Positions 35,049 through 44,147 are shown, numbered from the stretch's first letter. The stretch is DNA of 64,000 nucleotides from Enterococcus ureilyticus (GCF_001730315.1 NZ_MIKC01000012.1:186001-250000); one strand, 5' to 3'. Made by a program: numbers and translations. The notes: a model not told the origin generated them from the letters alone.

Positions 35049-36369
35049 ACCATTTTTGAGGACGTATATTGACCTTTCTTATCAGGATTATTTAAGCAAA
35101 AAGCGCCCAAAAAAATTTCGTCATTATCAAAAGAAACGATTACAAAAACATTTAGAAAAAATTGTTCCTAAATCCCCATTTTATAGTCGTTTTGTAAATG
35201 AATCTGGTAAAATTGTTTACGATCAGTTTCCGATAATCAACAAGGACGTGATGATGAATGAATTCGATACATTGAACACGAAACGAATCTCATTAAAACA
35301 GGCGAAGCAAGTGGCTCTAAAGGCAGAAGAAAATCGAGATTTTGCACCGAAAATCGGAACGATTTCCGTTGGCCTTTCTTCGGGTACGACAGGAAACCAA
35401 GGCGTTTTTTTAGTGAGTGATCAAGAAACAATCCAATGGTCAGCAGCGATGATGAAAAAAGCGATTGATCGACGGAAATTTCGAGGAGAAACGATTGTCA
35501 TTGCATTTTTCATGCGAGCCAATAATAATTTATATGAAACAATCAATCAGGGCAAAATTCGGCTGCATTTTTTTGACTTGATGAATCCTATCGATGAAAA
35601 TTTAGCTAGACTTGATCAACTGAAGCCAAACGTTATTGTAGCGCAACCTTCTATGTTGCGCTTGATCGCTGCTTTTTATGGAGATCATTCATTAGAATAC
35701 AAGCTAAAAGAAGTATTCAGTATTGCAGAAGTACTAGAAGAAATGGATCGAGTATACATTGAAACAAGCTTATCCTGTCGTCTAAAAGAAATTTATCAAG
35801 CAACAGAAGGATTCCTAGGCATCAGTTGTCATCATGGAACATTACACTTAAATGAGGACATTGTGTTTATTGAAAAAGAATATCTCTCTGAAACATCTAA
35901 TCGATTTATTCCAATCATAACGGATTTATACCGAACCACACAACCATTGATCCGTTATCGTCATACTGATATCCTGATTGAGCGTAAAACACCATGTCCT
36001 TGTGGTAGCTCATTTATTGCACTAGAAAAAATTGAAGGCAGAGAAGATGATTGCTTTATTTTCTATGTTGAGAATGAAGTGCAGATTGTTTTTCCAGACT
36101 TCATCCGCTATGCAATAGCACGGAGCAGTGATAAAATTCTACAATTTCAATGCATTCAGCAAACAAAAGAACGTATTGATCTTAAATTAGAGTTATCATC
36201 AGCTAGTTCTGAGCAAACGATTATTCCAATCGTTATAGATCAGTTAAACAAAGTATTTCCATCAAGCTTACAGACTCGGATCAACATAAATGTAAGCATT
36301 GGTAACCTGACCAATGAGTATGGTAAGAAAATGCGGCGTGTTATCTCATACGTAAAAAGGAGTGACTAA
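35029..36369 (+). CDS. PaaK/F390 synthetase-like adenylate-forming enzyme
   Basis: Start TTG 35029 with GAGGAGG 9 bases upstream; the longer frame from 34933 is inside the previous gene. 446 residues. Adenylation motifs: SVGLSSGTTGNQGVF phosphate loop, YQATEGFLG, and the C-terminal RYRHTD ... CPCGS ... IEGREDD block typical of phenylacetate-CoA ligase and coenzyme F390 synthetase relatives. It would activate a carboxylic acid as acyl-AMP (and thioester or amide). The substrate is unknown. It overlaps the MBL gene by 20 bases. Confidence 0.82.
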   Translation: MDIKKIKPFLRTYIDLSYQDYLSKKRPKKFRHYQKKRLQKHLEKIVPKSPFYSRFVNESGKIVYDQFPIINKDVMMNEFDTLNTKRISLKQAKQVALKAEENRDFAPKIGTISVGLSSGTTGNQGVFLVSDQETIQWSAAMMKKAIDRRKFRGETIVIAFFMRANNNLYETINQGKIRLHFFDLMNPIDENLARLDQLKPNVIVAQPSMLRLIAAFYGDHSLEYKLKEVFSIAEVLEEMDRVYIETSLSCRLKEIYQATEGFLGISCHHGTLHLNEDIVFIEKEYLSETSNRFIPIITDLYRTTQPLIRYRHTDILIERKTPCPCGSSFIALEKIEGREDDCFIFYVENEVQIVFPDFIRYAIARSSDKILQFQCIQQTKERIDLKLELSSASSEQTIIPIVIDQLNKVFPSSLQTRININVSIGNLTNEYGKKMRRVISYVKRSD

Positions 36370-36372
36370 TGG

Positions 36373-37494
36373 ATGCGTATAGTTTTAACAGGGGGGCGTT
36401 CCCCTTTGGCGCTGTTTTTTGGGCAGAAATTAAAGCAGATGGGTCATGAAATGTATATGCTGGAACACTTTAGTCCAACATTTGCCAATTATACAAATAT
36501 TTTCACAAAAATTGAAGTGATTGCACCACCCGCGCAACAGTTTGAAACTTTTAGAAAAGAAGTTCTATCTTTTATAGAGAGAAATGCCATCGATCTTCTT
36601 TTACCGATAAATGAAGAAACCCTTTACTATGGATTACTTCAAGAAGAGATCCAACATAGGGGGACTAGCTTTTTGATTGGTGAACAAGAATTACTAAATA
36701 CACTACACAATAAATTGACGTTTATCACTTGGTGTGAAGCGATTGGATTGTTAGTACCAAAAAGTGAGTTGTATGTGGCGCAGGCTGTTGATTTTTCTAA
36801 GCAATTAGTCAAGCCTATCTATTCGCGCTTTGGTCAATCTGTGTTCTTTTCTGAAGAAGCTATTACTACGATAGATTCTGAAAACTATATCGTACAGGAA
36901 AAAATTGAAGGACAGCAAATCTGTCTCTCACTGATGCTCAAAAACGGTCAACTGATTTCTGCTTGTGCCTATGATACAAATCTAGGAATCGAAAACTTTG
37001 CCAGCATTACGTATGTACCGTTTGAGCATCCTAAATTAACGCAGATCATTGAAATTTTGAGTCAACATTTAAGCCAAAATGGTTTTTTTAGCTTTGATTT
37101 TATGTTTGATGGCACAACCTTTTATCCGATTGAATGTAACCCACGTCTAACGTTTGGTGCTGTTTTGGATAATGAACGGATCATTGCAGGCCTTTTAGAT
37201 ACGCCTGTCAAAGAAATAAACAAAAGGATAACGACATCTTATGGAATCAAACTGCTTTGGCTAGGTAAAATAATCACACAAAAAAACTGGCGAAAAACAT
37301 ATCCGACTTATCTTAAAACACAAGATGTCTTGGCGGAAGCATTTGTTTGGCAGACCTGGCTGATGCTGCCATGGGTCTTAGCTCAATATTTTCTTAAAGC
37401 AAAAAAACAAAAATTAAGCATAACCGATTTTGTTGTACAGGATATTTCGTATCAAGTAGATAAAAATGAGGGAACGGAGGGATCGGATGAATGA
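36373..37494 (+). CDS. ATP-grasp ligase
   Basis: 373 residues. A pre-ATP-grasp Rossmann region (MRIVLTGGRSPLALFFGQKL), a central ATP-grasp with YIVQEKIEGQQICLS, and the metal/ATP-binding stretch FDFMFDGTTFYPIECNPRLTFGA (about 234-256). Such enzymes join a carboxylate to an amine through an acyl phosphate, so an amide or peptide bond in the product is likely. RBS AAAGGAG. It is fifth in the operon. Confidence 0.82.
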   Translation: MRIVLTGGRSPLALFFGQKLKQMGHEMYMLEHFSPTFANYTNIFTKIEVIAPPAQQFETFRKEVLSFIERNAIDLLLPINEETLYYGLLQEEIQHRGTSFLIGEQELLNTLHNKLTFITWCEAIGLLVPKSELYVAQAVDFSKQLVKPIYSRFGQSVFFSEEAITTIDSENYIVQEKIEGQQICLSLMLKNGQLISACAYDTNLGIENFASITYVPFEHPKLTQIIEILSQHLSQNGFFSFDFMFDGTTFYPIECNPRLTFGAVLDNERIIAGLLDTPVKEINKRITTSYGIKLLWLGKIITQKNWRKTYPTYLKTQDVLAEAFVWQTWLMLPWVLAQYFLKAKKQKLSITDFVVQDISYQVDKNEGTEGSDE

Positions 37495-38602
37495 CGTTCG
37501 TTTGTATTCAAAAACCGATTTTTCTAAATGTCAATTGACTCAGCATCCTTTATATAGCTATATTCAAACCTTTCTAAACCATGATATTTCCTGTCTAGTA
37601 GAAAACTGTAGGAATGCCACTTGCTACGCAATCGAATTTGGTAAAGAGCTTATTTTGGTTGTGGATGCACAGTTTCAGGCAGGACAAACATATCCGACAT
37701 CCTTAAGAGCGCAATATTTAGATTATGCCCAAGAAGAATTAGCGTTGACTGAGATAAAAGGGCAAAAACTATTGTCAGGGGCTTTCCGACTATTAAAGAC
37801 GATTGTACCTCAAAAAATAGATGAAGCCGTTTATGTAGGAAACTATTTAGTATCGACAAACCTTTTTCCAAATTTTACGCTGGAAGAAGTACAGGCAATC
37901 GAGCTTCTTTTGAATAAACATTTCCCAAATAAAACGATTGTTTATCGTTCACAAAATAGCTTTCTAAATCAAGAACTAATGGAACATCTGGATGTATTAG
38001 ACTATCAACCCTTTATATCACGACAGGTTTTCATTGCACATCAAGCCCAAGTAATCAAACGCAAAAAGAGTTTCAAAAAAGACTGTAAATTGGCAAAGGA
38101 CACAATGTTTGATATACGAATAGACTTTGATGTAGAAAACTATACTGAACGGATTATCGAACTATACTCGCAATTGTATATTTCAAAATACTCTAAGATC
38201 AATCCGCTGTATACAACTGTGTTTATTGAAGCGATGACAGATGCTCAAAATACTCAATTTATAGGCATTTTTGATGATGAAAAACTGATTGGAGTCACGA
38301 TGAGTTGGTCTTTTGACGGCGTCTTGACCGTTCCCATTTTAGGCTATGATTTGAGTTATCCAAAGGAGGCTGGTATTTATCGATTATTAACGTATTTTAC
38401 GCTCCTTCGTGTGAATGACGAGCAGATATTTCATATGAGTTCAGGAGTGGGGCCCTTTAAGCTTTCAAGAGGGGCTGAATATTTTCCAGAGTATATTTAC
38501 TATAAACGGGTACCTTCAGCTAAAGGATACACTTGTTCTTTTTGGTTATTGCAGAAGCTGAATAAGATTTTAATCCGTATAAGCAAAAAAAAAGTATTTT
38601 AA
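37487..38602 (+). CDS. GNAT/FemAB-like acyltransferase
   Basis: ATG 37487 is preceded by GGAGG at 37476; the longer frame from 37466 covers that RBS. 371 residues. The C-terminal half (about 190-340) looks like a GNAT/BioF2-type acyltransferase fold, with IGIFDDEKLIGVTMSWSFDG and the GYDLSYPKEAGIYRLLTYFTLLR helix. The N-terminal half is not recognised. It could transfer an acyl or aminoacyl group as the last step. It overlaps the ATP-grasp gene by 8 bases. Confidence 0.6.
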   Translation: MNDVRLYSKTDFSKCQLTQHPLYSYIQTFLNHDISCLVENCRNATCYAIEFGKELILVVDAQFQAGQTYPTSLRAQYLDYAQEELALTEIKGQKLLSGAFRLLKTIVPQKIDEAVYVGNYLVSTNLFPNFTLEEVQAIELLLNKHFPNKTIVYRSQNSFLNQELMEHLDVLDYQPFISRQVFIAHQAQVIKRKKSFKKDCKLAKDTMFDIRIDFDVENYTERIIELYSQLYISKYSKINPLYTTVFIEAMTDAQNTQFIGIFDDEKLIGVTMSWSFDGVLTVPILGYDLSYPKEAGIYRLLTYFTLLRVNDEQIFHMSSGVGPFKLSRGAEYFPEYIYYKRVPSAKGYTCSFWLLQKLNKILIRISKKKVF

Positions 38603-38643
38603 CAAGAGTAAGCGGAAAAGCTGATCAAATTTCTTAAGGGTTA

Positions 38644-38673
38644 TTGTCAGGGAATCTTTTGTTTTGGTATAAT
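38644..38673 (+). promoter_or_regulatory. Promoter of ddh
   Basis: TTGTCA (5 of 6), 18 bases, perfect TATAAT (38668-38673), 30 bases before the ATG. Confidence 0.75.
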
Positions 38674-38702
38674 TCATTCTATAGAAGTGGAGGAATGTAA
38701 GT

Positions 38703-39674
38703 ATGATAAAAGTAGCTATCATCGGGTATGGGAACCTAGGGCGTGGGGTTGAGCGCGCAATCAAACAAAATGAAGATATGGAACTGGTAGGTGTTTACAC
38801 AAGAAGAACTCCGGAAAGTGTTCAAACAGAAGGCGCAAAAGCCTTTACAATGGATCAACTAACATTAAAAAAAGGGGACATTGATGTCTGTATTTTGTGC
38901 GGAGGTTCAGCAACAGACTTACCCACACAAACGCCAGAATGGACGCATTTATTCAATACCATTGACAGTTTCGATACACATGCGAAAATACCAGAACATT
39001 TTACCAAGGTGGATCAAGTCGCAAAAGAAAATCAAACGACTTCAATCATTTCGACTGGTTGGGATCCTGGTTTATTTAGCTTAAATCGTTTATATGCGCA
39101 AAGTATTTTACCAGTTGGAGAGACAAACACATTTTGGGGAAAAGGTGTTAGTCAGGGACATTCAGACGCTTTAAGACGAATCGAAGGCGTAATAGATGCT
39201 GTTCAATATACCATTCCAAATAGTGAAGTTATTAAAAAACTAAAAGCTGGAGAACAATTGACTTTAACGACTCGTGATAAACATTTTAGAGAATGTTTTG
39301 TGGTATTGGAAGTGGGTGCTGAGGAAGAAAAAATTCGTGAGGAAATCATCTCGATGCCAAATTATTTTGCTGATTATGATACAGAAGTTCATTTTATTTC
39401 ACAGAGTGAACTAGACCAAGAACACAAAGCAATGCCTCATGGCGGAACGGTTCTTCACACTGGAATAACACATAAAAATACCAAACAAGTTATCGAATAC
39501 AATTTGGACTTACAAAGTAACCCAGAATTTACTGCGAGTGTATTGGTAGCCTATGCGAGAGCGTGTGTTCGCTTAGCAAAAGAAAAACAATTTGGTGCAT
39601 ATACTGTTTTGGATATTCCGCCGAAGTATTTATCACCTCGAACAGACGAGGAATTACGGAAAGAATTATTGTAG
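38703..39674 (+). CDS. ddh: meso-Diaminopimelate D-dehydrogenase
   Basis: 323 residues. N-terminal NADPH loop GYGNLGRGVERAI, then CGGSATDLPTQTPEW and IDSFDTHAKIPEH, TGWDPGLFSLNRLY and GKGVSQGHSDALRRIEGV, which match Ddh closely. It forms meso-DAP directly from tetrahydrodipicolinate and ammonia, by-passing the acyl branch. In an organism with Lys-type peptidoglycan this DAP would feed lysine synthesis. It is a single gene between its own promoter and terminator. RBS GGAGG. Confidence 0.93.
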   Translation: MIKVAIIGYGNLGRGVERAIKQNEDMELVGVYTRRTPESVQTEGAKAFTMDQLTLKKGDIDVCILCGGSATDLPTQTPEWTHLFNTIDSFDTHAKIPEHFTKVDQVAKENQTTSIISTGWDPGLFSLNRLYAQSILPVGETNTFWGKGVSQGHSDALRRIEGVIDAVQYTIPNSEVIKKLKAGEQLTLTTRDKHFRECFVVLEVGAEEEKIREEIISMPNYFADYDTEVHFISQSELDQEHKAMPHGGTVLHTGITHKNTKQVIEYNLDLQSNPEFTASVLVAYARACVRLAKEKQFGAYTVLDIPPKYLSPRTDEELRKELL

Positions 39675-39682
39675 AAATCAGC

Positions 39683-39724
39683 CAAAAACAGAGAATTCTT
39701 ATTTATAAGATTCTCTGTTTTTTG
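39683..39724 (+). terminator. Terminator after ddh
   Basis: A stem of about 13 bp with AAAAACAGAGAAT and ATTCTCTGTTTTT arms is followed by more T. It may also serve nrdI on the other strand. Confidence 0.92.
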
Positions 39725-39744
39725 TGTAATCGAATTAAAAATAG

Positions 39745-40182
39745 TTAATGCTTATCGGTTGCCTCAATCAACGTATTTAAAACGTACTCTATGTCTTCCT
39801 GTGTGCCACGAAGTTCATAATCTGCTAAAAAAGGAAAATTAAATTTTTGAGCATATTGTTTAGCAGTTAGACAATATTGATGATTAAAATTTTTATTACC
39901 ACTACCGACAACTCCCAAACAATAACGAAAGTTTTCATGAAAGTCCAAATACTCTCGCATTGTGTCTGTTAAAATTTCCGTATCACCATTATCTAAGCCA
40001 TTTCCTCCACCTAAATAAGTTGGAACAAAAGTGAAAAAAGAACTTTCCTCATCTTCAAAAACAGAGTTTTCATGAATTTCTTGTACGTCAATTTGTATAG
40101 CATACTGCTTAGAAGCGTATTCAGCAAGACGCTTAACAAAAGAACGCGTATTGCCAGATATTGATATATAAAGGATCTTCAA
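39745..40182 (-). CDS. nrdI: NrdI-type flavodoxin
   Basis: 145 residues. FMN phosphate loop ISGNTRSFVKRL, then FVPTYLGGGNGLDNGDTE and GVVGSGNKNFNHQYC, the characteristic NrdI motifs. It supplies oxidant for assembly of the dimanganese-tyrosyl radical of class Ib ribonucleotide reductase. No nrdE/F/H genes are nearby, so it stands alone. RBS GGGAGG on the reverse strand. Confidence 0.88.
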   Translation of the reverse strand: MKILYISISGNTRSFVKRLAEYASKQYAIQIDVQEIHENSVFEDEESSFFTFVPTYLGGGNGLDNGDTEILTDTMREYLDFHENFRYCLGVVGSGNKNFNHQYCLTAKQYAQKFNFPFLADYELRGTQEDIEYVLNTLIEATDKH

Positions 40183-40656
40183 ACTTAAAACCTCCCTAAA
40201 CTAAAAGTGGAGTGAACTCGTTTAGCTCTGACAGAAAAATAGGAAACGAAGAGTGAGGTGCATTTTGCCTCATTCTTATTCTAACTATAATAAAGAATAA
40301 CCAAGTTTACAACTTTTTTTTAGATTAGAATGAGATAATTAGATTAAAACTATATTTCGTCTGTTCTATTATTTATCAATCCTTATTTCCTTACATATAA
40401 AGACCCCAGGAAAATACACGGCAGCAACGATAATCTTTCTTTTGATTGCTAAAGTGATCGCTACCTATTTTGGTATTTTATAAGATTAAGTAAAACAATA
40501 CTTATGATAAAATTTGAGCTTGGGATGTAAGTGCTAAGCTCAAAGAATTTTTCCACTTAAAATAGAAACATACGTGCATCTTTACTTTTTCAGGATATCA
40601 TGTTAAAGTTCTAGTGTTATCTCAAAAGAAGATAAACACAAAAAATTAAATAGAAC
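40183..40656. other. Non-coding region with a hairpin and a probable gene remnant
   Basis: A 10-bp inverted repeat (40249-40258 with 40268-40277) may end transcription. From about 40370 to 40482 one plus-strand frame encodes a hydrophobic, start-less peptide (KTPGKYTAATIIFL ... VIATYFGIL, then TAA). It looks like the C-terminal helix of a lost membrane protein; the parent family is not recognised. Confidence 0.4.
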
Positions 40657-40746
40657 CCATCACAAAGGGGAGCCCATGGCTGAGAATGAGTAACCACTCT
40701 AAACCCTTGAACCTGTTCGTTAGTACGAGCGTAGGAATTGTGATGG
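40657..40746 (+). promoter_or_regulatory. TPP riboswitch (Thi-box)
   Basis: A closing helix CCATCACAA/TTGTGATGG (40657-40665 and 40738-40746) encloses the conserved blocks GGGGAGCCCATGGCTGAGA and ACCCTTGAACCTG...TAGTACGAGCGTAGG. This is the TPP-binding core. It would switch thiT off when thiamine pyrophosphate is plentiful. Confidence 0.96.
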
Positions 40747-40772
40747 AGTAAATAAATTCGTTTACTCCTCCT
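40745..40772 (+). promoter_or_regulatory. Expression-platform hairpin of the TPP riboswitch
   Basis: A perfect 8-bp stem GGAGTAAA/TTTACTCC shares two bases with the aptamer helix end and is followed by a short TCCTTT. It lies 22 bases before the thiT RBS. Premature termination is the more likely mechanism, but the T run is weak. Confidence 0.55.
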
Positions 40773-40807
40773 TTGTGAATTGGTCGTTCTACAGGGAGGA
40801 TTTTTTT

Positions 40808-41395
40808 ATGCAAAGAAAAGCAGCGTTACAAATTTGGATTGAAGGAACGATAGTTGCTGCAATCGCAATGGTTTTGTCATTTATTCCGATGAACATTGGT
40901 AGTAGCTTTTCCATATCGTTAGGCATGATTCCAATCACATTATATGCTTTGCGAAGAGGAGCCAAAGCAGGATTTTTTTCTGCTTTCATTTGGGGATTAC
41001 TTCATTTTCCATCAGCCCAAGTGTACTATTTAACGCCACTTCAAGTCATAATTGAATATATCTTAGCTTTTGGTTTTGCCGGTTTTGCGGGGCTTTATAG
41101 TGGGAAATTACAACAAACGATCAAAGCAGGAGACTTTAGAAAGAGCAGTCGCATTATTCTTTATGCAACATTTTTAGGTACGGCAATGCGTTATTTTTGG
41201 CATTTTCTTGCTGGAGTTATTTTCTGGGGCAGTTTTGCTTTGTGGGGGATGAATCCTTGGTTGTTTTCATTTATAATGAATGGCTTAAGCGGGTTGGCTA
41301 CTGCAATTGCAACATCAGTAGTTCTGCTATTGGTGCTTAAGATCAATCCTAAGCTGTTTGTTCCTACGAGTATGTCTCGATTTGAAAAGAGCTAA
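40808..41395 (+). CDS. thiT: Thiamine ECF transporter S component ThiT
   Basis: The start ATG 40808 follows GGGAGGA; the frame from 40775 has no RBS. 195 residues, six membrane helices. Thiamine-binding residues of ThiT are recognisable in FIWGLLHFPSAQVYY, VIIEYILAFGFAG and RYFWHFLAGVIFWGSFALWG. It binds thiamine and works with a shared EcfA1A2T module encoded elsewhere. The TPP riboswitch upstream confirms the substrate. Confidence 0.95.
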   Translation: MQRKAALQIWIEGTIVAAIAMVLSFIPMNIGSSFSISLGMIPITLYALRRGAKAGFFSAFIWGLLHFPSAQVYYLTPLQVIIEYILAFGFAGFAGLYSGKLQQTIKAGDFRKSSRIILYATFLGTAMRYFWHFLAGVIFWGSFALWGMNPWLFSFIMNGLSGLATAIATSVVLLLVLKINPKLFVPTSMSRFEKS

Positions 41396-41417
41396 AAATA
41401 AAGTTGAGTGAATAGTC

Positions 41418-41453
41418 CGAGCTAGAACGTGTACGTTTTGGCTCGATTTTTAT
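41418..41453 (+). terminator. Terminator after thiT
   Basis: A 13-bp stem with one mismatch and a two-base loop (41418-41445) is followed by a T-rich tail. Confidence 0.85.
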
Positions 41454-41538
41454 TTGTCTTGACCTTATTTTCATTAAATTTTTTTATAGAGCCCGTTAGT
41501 CTATGTTACAATAAAAATAAAAAAGGATCAGGGAGTAA

Positions 41539-43110
41539 ATGAAAAGAATTAGGTATGGGTTGTTATTTATTTGTATAGTTGGGCTTTTTTTAATTATTGG
41601 TGACAAACATGTGTCTGCAGAATCTTATATTGAAGATCAAACTGGAAAAATCAATCAAGAAACTAAAGAGTATGTTTCTAACTTAAATCAAGAAAAATTT
41701 TCAGTTCTAGAAGGTAAGCCGGAATATGGTGTTGTCATCACTCATGATGTGGAACCTCAAGGAAATAGCCTGGAATTACATTTAGGCAATAAATTTAGAA
41801 ATTTTGATTTTCAAACTAGAAATGCTCCTGTAAATAGTCTTCTCATCTTTGTTTTAGCGCAAGACGAGGTATACTTTGCGCATGGTGAAAAACTTACTTC
41901 AATATTTGAGCCGTTGAATGAAGATGAAAAACTGAAACATCAATTATTAGAATTGATCAAAACAGATAACTATAACGAAGCAGTCATCGAAGCAAGTGAT
42001 CGTGTCTACGCCGATGTAAAAAAAGCTTATGCGGAAAAGGGACTAGCAAAAATCACGCAAGACAGTGATAAAATCAGAGCAGATAAAAAAAAGCAAAAAG
42101 AATTTGGGAACATGAAACGGATCATCACAGTGGCCGCAGTGGTTTTTCTTATTGGGATGGCGTATATCATCTATTTGCGCTACAAGAACAACGGTGTGAA
42201 AAGACAGTTTTACTTACACAAGATACTGCCCAATAGATTAGTGAAAGATGCACTGTTTAATCAAAAAGACTTTGATCATTGGTTAAAAAGCAGTCAGAAT
42301 GTTTATAATAGATATTCTAATAAAAATGAAGCGCTCAGAGCGTTAAAATACTATTGTATGTACTATTTTTTTCCAAAAAAAATCAATCAATTAGGAACTA
42401 TCTCTGATCAACGAAAGAACATACTAAAAAGGATGATAACAAATCAAGAGATTGGAGACAATCTTTTTGCTAATTATTTTGAAAATGAACAATTTACCTT
42501 CCTGATGTTTAACTTAATGATAACAGATGCTCAAAAAGTATCAGACGCTTATGCTGAGAACCTTCTTAGTCGTTTAAGTCAGTTTGTTTCTGAATATGAT
42601 ATCGATGACGAGGTCTTAGAATCAAAGTGTTCGCTGATACCAAAATATAAACTGAGTCTGTATGAAGAAGCAAAAGAGGTCATAGTAAAAAAACAAGAAC
42701 AAGCAGACTATTTAGTTGAAAATATGATTGCAAATAAGAGTTATGAGCAGTTGTTAGATGGATTGCCTGAGGAACTGGAAAAGGTGACGTCTAGTTGTTT
42801 AAAAGTAGCTATTTTCAACGTTGATTTAGAACAGGTTTATGAATTGAAACCAATTTATAAAGAGATCATTGAAAATGATTTTTCAGATGAAGATCTAGCG
42901 GAAACGATGTTTAGTATCAGAATAGGTTATGCAACGAATCGTACGTCAATACTTAAATTGCAAGAGGTTGTAAAATCAGTCATTATTAACATGCAGGATA
43001 CAATCAAAGACAGGAATAAAAGACAGACAACAGTTGTTCGATTTGATTTTGGGGAGAGGGATGTAAAAACCACTTTTCGTCCGAAGAGTAAGAATCGTTT
43101 TTTTGATTGA
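41539..43110 (+). CDS. TPM-domain membrane protein
   Basis: 523 residues. Signal peptide of about 28 residues (cleavage probably after VSA). An extracytoplasmic TPM-like domain (about 30-165: ESYIEDQTGKINQETKEYVSNLN ... VVITHDVE) of the YgcG/Psb32 type, a membrane helix near 195-215, and a cytoplasmic helical domain of about 300 residues that I do not recognise. The family has been linked to envelope maintenance, but no reaction can be given here. It is a single gene with a strong terminator. Confidence 0.65.
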   Translation: MKRIRYGLLFICIVGLFLIIGDKHVSAESYIEDQTGKINQETKEYVSNLNQEKFSVLEGKPEYGVVITHDVEPQGNSLELHLGNKFRNFDFQTRNAPVNSLLIFVLAQDEVYFAHGEKLTSIFEPLNEDEKLKHQLLELIKTDNYNEAVIEASDRVYADVKKAYAEKGLAKITQDSDKIRADKKKQKEFGNMKRIITVAAVVFLIGMAYIIYLRYKNNGVKRQFYLHKILPNRLVKDALFNQKDFDHWLKSSQNVYNRYSNKNEALRALKYYCMYYFFPKKINQLGTISDQRKNILKRMITNQEIGDNLFANYFENEQFTFLMFNLMITDAQKVSDAYAENLLSRLSQFVSEYDIDDEVLESKCSLIPKYKLSLYEEAKEVIVKKQEQADYLVENMIANKSYEQLLDGLPEELEKVTSSCLKVAIFNVDLEQVYELKPIYKEIIENDFSDEDLAETMFSIRIGYATNRTSILKLQEVVKSVIINMQDTIKDRNKRQTTVVRFDFGERDVKTTFRPKSKNRFFD

Positions 43111-43157
43111 GAAGAGTTCATAACGTTAGTTAAATTAGCTTAAAGTCTTACGTAATG

Positions 43158-43207
43158 AAAAATTGTAGCGATTATCCAGCCTAGCTTGATAATCGCTACA
43201 ATTTTTG
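43158..43207 (+). terminator. Strong bidirectional terminator
   Basis: A perfect 18-bp stem with an 11-base loop and A/T tails on both sides, so it can end transcription from both strands. Confidence 0.92.
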
Positions 43208-43292
43208 CTGTACTTGAATATATTCTATGATGAAAATCAATTAATTTTACTCAACTTATCTAACTCCTGTATTTCATTCCATGTTTTGTCCA

Positions 43293-43418
43293 TTAAATCG
43301 ATTGATAAAGCATCCAATGTGGTGAAACGGTTTGATGGATAATTAAAACAAACACTAAAAAGATTCCAATCACAATGGTTAGGCATAACATCAAGTGATT
43401 TTTTATAAAATTTTTCAT
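43293..43418 (-). CDS. Short membrane protein, possibly frameshifted
   Basis: 41 codons on the reverse strand from ATG 43418, with a strong AGGAGGA 7 bases upstream. The peptide has a basic N-terminus (MKNFIKNHLM) and one membrane helix (LCLTIVIGIFLVFVLII). After the helix, another frame stays open to a TGA near 43239 and encodes a more protein-like tail (TTLDALSIDLMDKTW ...). A one-base indel near 43330-43345 would therefore give a roughly 60-residue protein. Function unknown. Confidence 0.5.
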   Translation of the reverse strand: MKNFIKNHLMLCLTIVIGIFLVFVLIIHQTVSPHWMLYQSI

Positions 43419-43582
43419 TAACTATTCCTCCTGCAACTAAGATTTAAGCCTAACTTTGCATTACTCGCTTAAATGATAACTTAGAAGTTGCTTCTACCAA
43501 ATAATAAAGCTGGTTACTAGTTAGAAAATAAAAACAGAGTAGAAAAATCTACTCTGTAAAAATCAAGTTTATTCGTTCCCTT

Positions 43583-43981
43583 TTACATCTGCATCCAAGT
43601 TGGTTCTAGAGAGTTGCCATCAGGATCTTGTACTTCAAGACCAAACATTTGATCTTCTGAAATCCCCATATCAACTTTGTAAAAGTCACCGCCGTTGGCC
43701 TTTGCAGTTTCACCAAATTTTTTCACCGCTTCAGCACTATCCAAACTAAAAGCGATCAATGTAGCACTAGTTGTTTTAGTATCTGCAATTGTTTTATCCT
43801 TAATAAACTTACTGTAAAACGCATGATTTAAGAGCATGATCCAAAAGTTATCATCCCACACCATCGAACTTGTTTCGTCTGTAGAAAAGTCTTGATTCTT
43901 TTTAAACCCTAATTTTTCATAAAACTCAGTAGAACGTTTTACGTCAGTGACTGGGAAATTTACAAAAACCATTGTTGCCAT
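43583..43981 (-). CDS. VOC-family (glyoxalase-like) protein
   Basis: 132 residues from ATG 43981, with AGAAGG upstream; the frame opens 9 bases earlier at a TTG. VOC fold: FVNFPVTDVKRSTEFYEKLGF at the start and the closing FGLEVQDPDGNSLEP. The metal ligands are poorly kept, so it is unlikely to be a true glyoxalase I. Members of this subgroup are often called lactoylglutathione lyase-like, with unknown substrates. Confidence 0.85.
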   Translation of the reverse strand: MATMVFVNFPVTDVKRSTEFYEKLGFKKNQDFSTDETSSMVWDDNFWIMLLNHAFYSKFIKDKTIADTKTTSATLIAFSLDSAEAVKKFGETAKANGGDFYKVDMGISEDQMFGLEVQDPDGNSLEPTWMQM

Positions 43982-44147
43982 AAGATCCAACCTTCTCTCA
44001 TTTTTTGTTGATTACGACTAGAGCATCTCATGTGTTTATTTTTTTGTCAAAAATAACGGATTAAATGAAAACTGTTATTTAAATCGATGGCATAGGCTTT
44101 CTTTTTTTATAAATCTTCATTTATTTCCAATTTAATCACAAAAATAG

